From: Apostichopus japonicus
Lineage: Eukaryota; Echinodermata; Holothuroidea; Aspidochirotida; Stichopodidae
Length of the DNA: 64,000 bases
NCBI RefSeq assembly: GCF_037975245.1
Contig: NC_092568.1
Coordinates: 4,477,001-4,541,000 of the forward strand
Direction: 5' to 3'
This document shows, piece by piece, positions 1 through 10,267 of the stretch. Numbering within the stretch: position 1 is the first letter of the stretch; each line of letters starts with the position of its first letter. Under the pieces are notes generated by a model. It worked only from the letters and a program-made list of their open reading frames with translations, was not told the DNA's origin and ran no database searches. The translations under genes were made by a program, and so were the position numbers.

Positions 1-89
1 TATTGTCAGTTAAACCTGGTCCGACTTTGTAAGTGACTCCTGGAATACTACCAGCCCATTTCTCCGGTACATTATCACCAGCAAGTAAC
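1..89 (-). CDS. NAALADase-like gene, coding exon 7 (cut by window edge)
   Basis: At least 89 bp, residues from 304, reading [20 protein letters not shown] followed by KVGPGLTDN. The family has a WRGSL..PYNVGPGF-like segment here. The acceptor is CTGGAG. The exon continues outside the window. Confidence 0.88.
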
Positions 90-1393
90 CTCCAGAGTAA
101 AGAAATAAAGGGAATAAATATACAGTCAAAATAATATGGTGGATGAAAATATAGAAGAAAATAAAAAGACGATTCGATTTAAATTTCTAATTTCCATCTT
201 TTGCTGTTGGTGTTGTAATTAATAAAGACAATAGAAGACTTACTGAAGGAACTGCTTCGCGTCGTTGTATCCTATTGGTTGTATGGGAATTTGGGGGAGG
301 GTGACCTCACTCTCATCATTACGGTACATATAGTCTAAAGAAGATGAAAAACCAAAGCAAGGCTAATTGAAGATGAGTACACATTGTATAACAAAGCAGA
401 ATGTAATTACGGAAGTGTGTATTGTTTTCTCTCAAGTTATACATGTAACGTCCATCCGGTTACTGCGACAGCAAACATTACTACGGTGATAACAGTATAA
501 CTACAAATATTGTTATAACTGTATAATTCTTATACTTTACCTATAATTACAACTAGATTAATCTGCAGAGCAAGGAAATTACATCACAAACCAGGTCTGC
601 TGTTGTTCCATGGAGGTATGTAACAAAAGCAATATACCAGCATTCTTGCCCGTTTCCTTCCACTGGATACTTGGAAGGACAAACAAACTATATTCCAGTC
701 CATAATTTTGTGATCATGACTATACGTTAGTCAAGATCTCTTTATTAGAAATAATTATCCAGGAGGCAATCCACGGAGTTGCATATCTCATCGCCAGCAA
801 GCCGTTTAGGAGGAGTCTTTGACACAAAATTGCGCTTAAAATATACATTTGACCTTTAACCACGTGACCTTTCACCTTGGTTCCCATGGCAACCACATAT
901 TTTGGTACTACTCGACAATTCCATTATACCTTTGATGGTTCCATGGTAACTGTTGCTATGGCAAATGACATAGGTGTAAAAGGCCCAACTGGCAAATGAA
1001 CTATAATTTTGGAAGCGCTGAGATATGTCGATGACCATTTCTTTCAACTTACTGTATATATATTCATAATAAAACAGCATGGTTATACCTTTTGCTGGAT
1101 ATCCTTGCGTCAGGGGATCTCCCTTTACTGTGATGACGTTTCCTCTCTGTATTCCTGTCCCAGGGAGAAACCAGGTGTCTGGATAGACCCTCTCCTCGTC
1201 ATCAACTGCGTAATCTGCCGGGTCGGAATACAGAACGAGACCCAGAGCTCCGTGAAGAAACGCTTGGTTTGCCTGTATAGAAAGAGTATATCACGTGAAT
1301 GAACCTTCTCAACATCTGGTGCCTTACTCTAGATATGGTTGTTTACAAGGGGAATGATTGTTTAGCTATTAATGAATGCAATGTTTCATAAAA

Positions 1394-1424
<31 letters not shown>

Positions 1425-4400
1425 ACAATATTTTCATCACCAGATAAATTTCTTGGGGGGGGGGGGGAAATTATAAAGAAATGTAAAATGAGAAAAATAA
1501 TAATCAGCAGTTGCCATGACGATGATGTAATTCGTTCACTCTTCTTTTGGTTGCAAGAGCTATCAACTATCACCCGAAAGGATAAAACTCTATATTTTCT
1601 CTAAAATAATATTGCTTTTTTTTCAATCAATCAGAGTTAAATTAAAATGGTGCCTATACAAGAATAGTGTAACGACTGGCAATACATTACCTTGTCCCCG
1701 CGGAAGATCTCGCCGTAACGTGCAATGGCTATCTTTCCTGACACATTTATTCCAAGCTCTCTTTCTAACTTCTGGAAATCTTCGACTCTACCATAGTTGA
1801 CGTATACTAAGTCACCCTGTATGTAGGAAAGTAGAAAACTATGAAGAACAGCTTATTTTTTAATTTGTGAAAACCATGCAAGATGACATATATACAGTAA
1901 AACACTTTGACAACATAGTGTGATTCTTGCTCATGATGCAATCAGGGAGTTGTTATGGAAATGTAGTCTACCCTCCAATGAGAAACTCAAAACTGCTAAA
2001 TTATCGTTCTCACTTAGGCCAAACGTCATCGGCATCCCCCACCCGTCCCCTTTTTAGCACATTAAAAATGGCTAGAAGTGTCCAAAAGTAACCTACTTTT
2101 CCCTGAAGACCATGGTCCTCAATACTATTCCAGAAATTGAGGATTGTTAGCATAGATAATTAAAGCGTAACTTCTTTTTGAGTGGCGTTAAAACGCCATG
2201 TTAAAATTGGTGGCCATTATCTGACTATCTAGCAGATTTGGGGAGCTTTATTACAGACCTTCAATATTTGACATAATTCATCCTGCTGTTGCCAGGTGCA
2301 TTCACAAAAATACCATTAAATTGAAGGGGAAAAACCCTCATATCTACGCCATTAAAACAAGCTTTGAGGATGTGGCTTCCACCTAAAATCGCGGACAATT
2401 TCCAGCATGCCTGTTTATTAAGCAATTAACGATTTTAACGTTATTAAGCAAATCAACGTTTAGCCACCGGAATATTCCTTTAAGATCATGGGTTCAGAAA
2501 TACATATCATGTGATGTATTTTCTGAGACCATGCATAGCGGGGTCACCGTCTTAAATGTGACGTAAGAGAGTGAGAGGTTGTAATTGGTATTGTCATAGT
2601 TGGTTTCCGTTGTTTTGTTAAAGATCATATGGTTTAGTGAATTATAACTTGTACTATATACCAGACTTGTTGGGATTTCTATATCTTGAAATTCTCGACC
2701 GGCCATTTTTTACAAAGGGTTACATCGTACGAATTATCACAAAGTAGATATATATCGGTTACCGCTATTTAAATGAACTTTGAATTCTTATCTCAAACAA
2801 AGACTAATACTGCGATAAAACAAGGATTTTATTGCACCTTAATTACTGGGTATTGCTTTTTATGGATTGCGTTTTATAGTCAAGTAAGTTGTAAAACTAA
2901 ATTGAATTTTAAGATAATAGCCAACGGTTTTTCTTCAATCCTCTACAGATAGTTGACAGTATTTAACAGAAGAGTTTTCAGTTCAAGAAAGATATAGACA
3001 TTTGAGTGTTCATATGCCTATGACATAGCCTATATCATCTTTTATCATCATTTAGCTGATGGATATCCATCACGGAAAGAGAAAACCAAAGAGAAACCAT
3101 AAAAATAGGTTACCGCGTTATGTTATTATGGAAATGTGGAAGGGGTGTTGTTCCATGCGGCATATGCCCTAGTGTATATAGTATACATAAATTGTTGACC
3201 CAATAAACCTATACCTAACAACTTCCGTCGTACTACTTATGGGCAGGGGCGCAACCAAAATTGCTTTATGTGGGGGGGGGGGGGGTTACTTCTCATAGCG
3301 TGTGAGGGAGGGGTCTGGGAGAAATGGAGGGTGCTTAAATTCAACATGGTGATATATCTTGTAACTTTTGACACACTATTGAAGTATTTTCGACTGTTTA
3401 TGCTGTACCACAGATTCATGTTATATTTATGTACGGTGCGCTAGATTTTATTTGTAGTATTCTGTCTGCCAGTGGAGAGGGGAGGGGGGGGGGGAGTGGA
3501 GGAATGATCCTCTGATTATGTGTATATGTATATATAGGTGCATGACACGAAGTAGTATTTAGGAATCCGAACATCTCGACTTTCTAAGGATGGGGAAGGA
3601 TGGGGAAGGATGGGGAAGGATGGGGGAAGGATGGGGAAGGATGGGGAAGGATGGGGAAGGATGGGGAAGGATGGGGAAGGATGGGGAAGGATGGGGAAGG
3701 ATGGGGAAGGATGGGGAAGGATGGGGAAGGATGGGGGAAGAATGGGGGAAGGGTGGGGGAAGGGTGGGGAAGGATGGGGAAGGATGGGGAAGGATGGGGA
3801 AGGATGGGGGAAGGATGGGGAAGGATGGGGAAGGATGGGGAAGGATGGGGAAGGATGGGGAAGGATGGGGAAGGATGGGGAAGGATGGGGAAGGATGGGG
3901 AAGGATGGGGAAGGATGGGGAAGGATGGGGAAGGATGGGGAAGGATGGGGAAGGATGGGGAAGGATGGGGAAGGATGGGGAAGGATGGGGAAGGATGGGG
4001 AATGATGGGGAAGGATGGGGGAAGGATGGGGAAGGATGGGGGAAGGATGGGGAAGGATGGGGGAAGGATGGGGAAGGATGGGGGAAGGATGGGGAAGGAT
4101 GGGGGAAGGATGGGGAAGGATGGGGGAAGGATGGGGGAAGGATGGGGAAGGATGGGGAATGATGGGGAAGGATGGGGGAAGGATGGGGGAAGGATGGGGG
4201 AAGGATGGGGGAAGGATGGGGAAGGATGGGGGAAGGATGGGGAAGGATGGGGGAAGGATGGGGAAGGATGGGGGAAGGATGGGGAAGGATGGGGGAAGGA
4301 TGGGGGAAGGATGGGGAAGGATGGGGAAGGATGGGGGAAGGATGGGGAAGGATGGGGGAAGGATGGGGAAGGATGGGGGAAGGATGGGGAAGGATGGGGG

Positions 4401-7400
4401 AAGGATGGGGAAGGATGGGGGAAGGATGGGGAAGGATGGGGGAAGGATGGGGAAGGATGGGGAAGGATGGGGAAGGATGGGGAAGGATGGGGAATGATGG
4501 GGAAGGATGGGGGGAAGGATGGGGAAGGATGGGGAAGGATGGGGGAAGGATGGGGAAGGATGGGGGAAGGATGGGGGAAGGATGGGGAAGGATGGGGGAA
4601 GGATGGGGAAGGATGGGGGAAGGATGGGGAAGGATGGGGGAAGGATGGGGAAGGATGGGGAAGGATGGGGAAGGATGGGGAAGGATGGGGAAGGATGGGG
4701 AATGATGGGGAAGGATGGGGGAAGGATGGGGAAGGATGGGGAAGGATGGGGAAGGATGGGGAAGGATGGGGAAGGATGGGGAATGATGGGGAAGGATGGG
4801 GGAAGGATGGGGAAGGATGGGGGAAGGATGGGGAAGGATGGGGAAGGATGGGGGAAGGATGGGGAAGGATGGGGGAAGGATGGGGAAGGATGGGGGAAGG
4901 ATGGGGAAGGATGGGGAAGGATGGGGGAAGGATGGGGAAGGATGGGGGAAGGATGGGGAAGGATGGGGGAAGGATGGGGAAGGATGGGGAAGGATGGGGG
5001 AAGGATGGGGAAGGATGGGGGAAGGATGGGGAAGGATGGGGGAAGGATGGGGAAGGATGGGGGAAGGATGGGGAAGGATGGGGAAGGATGGGGAAGGATG
5101 GGGAAGGATGGGGAAGGATGGGGAATGATGGGGAAGGATGGGGGAAGGATGGGGAAGGATGGGGAAGGATGGGGAAGGATGGGGAATGATGGGGAAGGAT
5201 GGGGGAAGGATGGGGAAGGATGGGGGAAGGATGGGGAAGGATGGGGAAGGATGGGGAAGGATTTGGAGGCGGGATGAGAGAGGGGTGGCCGATGAAAGTC
5301 GCTGGTGACCTTTCAGCCGCTGAAGGACTCTGTTCCCGGGCTACGGTGCTTTCCTCACCTCTACCGTGGCAGCTTTAGCATATGCGTTGAATGGTGAAAC
5401 TGTTTTGGGATGTTTATCTCCAGGAGTCAATTCTGCTTCTTCGGCGGCAGTCCGAAATTCTTTACTTCCATTTGCACTCAAAATGTAAACCTATAGGAAA
5501 AGTATAAAGTATCATTTATAATCCTTCGACGGAATTCAGAGGTTTCAATAGGTTTTGTTCAGTAAAGGTATCATTATTCGTAGGTGAGCTTTGATCTGTA
5601 CCTTAAGAACCTCTCTAGTAAACAACATATCATCAATCATTATTAGCACCCAGTTGGGACAAATTGTTTCTATACTGTAGTGTCATGTCCCGCTTTAGAG
5701 CACTCGTATTTGTCAGTACGAGCAGTATGTATATCATGTTTCTAGCAGATCAAGATTAGGAACTGTTTGAACTGTCAATACCAGTGCTTTGAAGCATGAT
5801 ATTGGAGTACAGTTTAGAGAGGTATTAGCATGAGGAAATTGTCTCAATTTGGCTGATTATTAGAGAACCTTTATCCATTATTTATTGATTTGTTTTGTTA
5901 TTCTAAACCTTTTATTAAATGAAACCCCCTTCTAGGGAATTTGACATTGTTGACTGTTGATTGTTGACTGTTGTTGAACAAATGGTCCATATCTGAACAC
6001 GAAGACCTGGATACGGTCACAGAAACAGCATAGTACATATCGTATAACCAAAACCATATATAGCCCCGAAGTAAGAATTGTGAGTTTGGAAGCTTTCAAC
6101 AGCTCCCTTTGTGTTCTGGTTAGAAAAAAAAATGAATTATTTTAATTTTATTATCTGACCTCTAATGTCATCTTTCTCAACATTCTAAATAATCCCACGA
6201 CTCAACATTACCATGCAGAAGTGTTCATCCATTCCTTAACACCCTTAAAGTGTATTCAATGTCCTAAAAATGATCTCTGATCTCAAATTTATGAACCTAA
6301 GTAATTCCTGTTTTAATTATTAACCTATATGTAAGACATTAACAGGAAACTATATTACAACGGCTTGAGCTTTATAACATAATAAAACCAATGCAAAGAC
6401 CTCATGCATATAGGCTGTATAAACGTAAGTGTTTCCAACCTATATAATACACTGTTGGTCGTAAATCAGTCGTTTGTTTCAATTCATTCGTCTTTTCATA
6501 CGATTCTATCAGATCTCACTTGAAAAGTAAGTTATGGAAGTTTACATATATAAAATAAGATGTGATCATTTAAACTAACGTCATATTGAAATTGTACAAA
6601 GTCTTAAATAAAATTCGTCTTACATAGTTTGGTTGTTCCTTTTTTGGGTAAGATAATAGAATATCATATTTGACTATCCTACTTGAGTCCAATCCCTGTT
6701 TGTCCCATTGCTCCTTGATGTACGTAGCGGTTTCCTTCTCTTCATCTGTTCCTCCGAGATGCGGTTGTGAGGTTAAATACCTGTTGAAAATTGATCATAT
6801 ACAATATATAAATATATATATATATGTATGTATATATATATATATATATATATATTGAATGGTTTTGGAGATTGAAGTGATTGTATATATATATGAAGTG
6901 ATTGTATATATATATATGAAGTGATTGTATAAAAAAAATATATATATATATATACAATCACTTCATGTATATATACAATCACTTCAATCTCCAAAATCAT
7001 TCAATTGAGAATTTGCGTGTTATTGCCATTGACCAGAACGATTCTTGGACAGATAAATCTAGGAAAGCGAAAGAAAATTTCTGGGAACTAAACCTAAAGA
7101 CCACGGCACCATTCGGTTTAAACATCAGAAACGATTTGCCGTCCCAGATAAACCAAAACAATTCCTTTACAATTACAACGGAATCGGATTAAAATAATCC
7201 GAATTTCTAAAACTTCTGCTCAATTTAGCAGAAATCAGTAAGTCGCTTTGCCTTTACAACCATGCCGACATCTTCTTTATAAAATAGTTTCAATTCCTGC
7301 TACTCCTTGTCACTTTCGGTGATCATGCACTGAAGATGAGCTAGTTTTGCTCGAAAGCTCTGCAAAAACCAAGCATTGGCTGCTTTACTTCCAATCACTT

Positions 7401-7490
7401 ACCTAATTCAATTATTGTATCTCACTCGAGATCCAGCCTTTCTCTAAATGCAGCATAGTTGTTTAACAGTTTTTCCGTTATTCCTATATA

Positions 7491-7574
<84 letters not shown>

Positions 7575-7579
7575 CCTAT

Positions 7580-7639
<60 letters not shown>

Positions 7640-10229
7640 GTTTATATTTTAATTTCGAAGCACAAGGTCGATTTTCTAACAAACAAAAAACACTTCCGAG
7701 GTAAATGCATCGCTGTTGTCGTTGTCTCACCATGTTTATGAATCTGCATTTAATCAAATGAAGAGTGAAGTGTGAGGGGGTGGGTGGGGTGTGTGGGTGG
7801 GGAGGCTTAAAGTTCAGAGCTCTATCATAGTTATATTGCAAGTTGTCCTAGCTCGGTTTAATCGCCTCTGATAAAGTTGAGTCGTTGAATTGCCATGGCA
7901 TGCATGTTTGATACTTTACTTTTCTGAATACTGTTTCATTGTTGTTGCTGACTGTACTTCCGCCCCCACCCACCCACCTAGCCACCCCACTTCCACCCAA
8001 CCCACACCCCAAGTCACGTTAGTGTATCACATATATTACATTGTAGAACGAATACCTATATTCTGTAAATTTGTCTAAATTAAACACTTTCAAATTCTCC
8101 ATCGAGTTTACTATTGGTCTAAATGATGGATTGTGTTTCGGTTTACAATTCCTTCTTCATTTGTATAGCTTCGCATATTTTCAAAACAAAGTTACACAGC
8201 TCTCTGCGACAAGTGTTTGACATATGAACCTGTCAGGTTCGTGCAGCTTTAAAGGTTAATGTCTTTGGATATAATAAATATGTACGAAACCCTAAAAGTG
8301 CTAGTGTTCACCTACTTATAAACTACCAAAAGAGCAGTCTTTCTCATTGAGATATTTAACATGTAAATTGTGCGCAATGTATGGAATCAAAACAACACTA
8401 CGTCTTCTATTCTTGATGCATGTCGCATTTCATCATTTTCTACTTCCGAGGTATGAAAATAAATGTCAGAAATCGTCTTTGTTTTGGTCTTTTGTTTAGA
8501 ATTAATCAAATATTTAAACTGAGCACTAATTGGAAACGGGTCACTATGAATATTGATGTTTGAGAGGGTGGAAAATTAGTTTCTCAAAACCAAAAAGAAT
8601 TATTAAGTTACTTCGTAAACAGTAAATAAAAACGTAGGCCCCTCTATTTCTGTTTTTCTTTCAACCTAACCCCAGTGTGATAACATAAAGGTTATTCTAA
8701 AATATATGTTCCTTATGACTTTTTAAGTCATTGGAATATGATGCAAATCGACTGAACAAATTTCCAAGTGAGTACACACTAAATGTTGCGTGCATCAAGC
8801 CAACTCTGAACCATCCAACTATATGCTAGTATTTTTTGTCTTTGTCTTTTTCTTACGTTGTTCGATGCTAGGCAGACACAATTCCATAATAACGATGCAG
8901 ACCATTATAGCTGCACAGGGGCAACTTCTCCCCCCCCCCTTATAAAAACACTTTTCTGTTTGTTTGATATAATACTAGTATGAAATATTTTTAGCAAAGT
9001 TGGTCGGCATTATTGTTAGCTCGTAATGTCATAAACGTAATGTCCCAATCAATGATGATGTTGGACTACTGCAAATATTGTGCAGAACCCGAAACTTAAC
9101 ATTAGTCTTACATGGATGGTTCTATTAATGGAAGGTGGACGCTGCATGGAAAGTGATATGACTTGCAATTGCTTTTTTATTTTTGATATTTTCTTCAAGA
9201 TATAATGGCAAAAACGTAGATCACAAGTATTTTTGGTATCACACAATATGACAGAAAATTCCACACGTTGCCGTAATATCAAACTAGATCATCTGTAAAT
9301 CGTATACATGCATATTATTGATGATGTTAACTCTGCTAATTCTAATTAAAGTCATGGGAAGAAATTGATACTTAACAATAAAGTTAATAAATATATAGTT
9401 TTAGTTTGTTTCCTTTCTTAGTTGAACAGACATTATGTCGATATGTTTAACTTCAGTCATTGAAAATATAATATCAACATATTGATATATACACAAATGA
9501 CGATCCTTTTTTTTAGATTGAACCATATTTATGAATCAATTGAAGCAAAAACTTGAACAAATCCCTGCAGGATATTCAGAACTAAGGGGCTGAAAAGATG
9601 ACGCATAATAGGTTCAGGAACAAAAGGTACTTTTGAAGAAAAGTCACTCAAGAAAGAATCTAGGCAAGAAAAACCCAAAGAAACTGACCAACTGATCCGC
9701 TCTCAACCCAGTCCCCCCCCCCCCCATCGAGACTGTGACTGTGTCTTAACCCCAGTCCCCTTGCATCGAGACTGTGACTGTGTGATCATCGTCAGGTGTG
9801 TATCACGATTTCCCTAGAAAGGGAACCATTCACCCAGTTGGGACAATTTTTTTCTATACTGTAGTGTCATGTCCCGCTTCAGAGTACTCGTATACTATAA
9901 GTACGGGCAGTATGAATATCATGTTTCTATCAGATCAAGGTTAGGAACTGTTTGTACTGTCATACCCAGTGCTTTGAGAGCATCATATTACAGGACAGTT
10001 TAGAGAGGTATTAGCATTAGGAAATTGTCCCAACTGGCTGAAGGGAACATAATGCATGCATAATGCATGATCTTAGCCAAAAGGCCGAGAAGCGATCCAA
10101 AACAGCGAATGGCATTTACTCTGCTGCAAAGTTCAATGGTTACTTTTTTTTTACGGTGGCGTATGTCGTGGATCACATTCTGCGGTAAATTATGTAGAAC
10201 ACTTTAACGTGTATAAACCCATATATATA

Positions 10230-10267
<38 letters not shown>

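Noticed and set aside
741-820. Minus-strand frame [16 protein letters not shown] as an extra peptidase exon
   Set aside because: Exons 5 and 6 already join in frame and match the family without it.
3590-5263. Regularly repeated units suggestive of a CRISPR array
   Set aside because: The copies are directly adjacent with no unique spacers, and the DNA is animal nuclear.
3590-5277. Long open frames rich in [10 protein letters not shown], up to 529 codons, in several frames
   Set aside because: They are translations of the 10/11-bp GGGGAAGGAT minisatellite. The same open reading appears in all three plus frames and the unit length does not keep a frame.
10068-10096. Functional U2 snRNA gene
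   Set aside because: Only the first 29 nucleotides are present. The rest of the RNA is missing.
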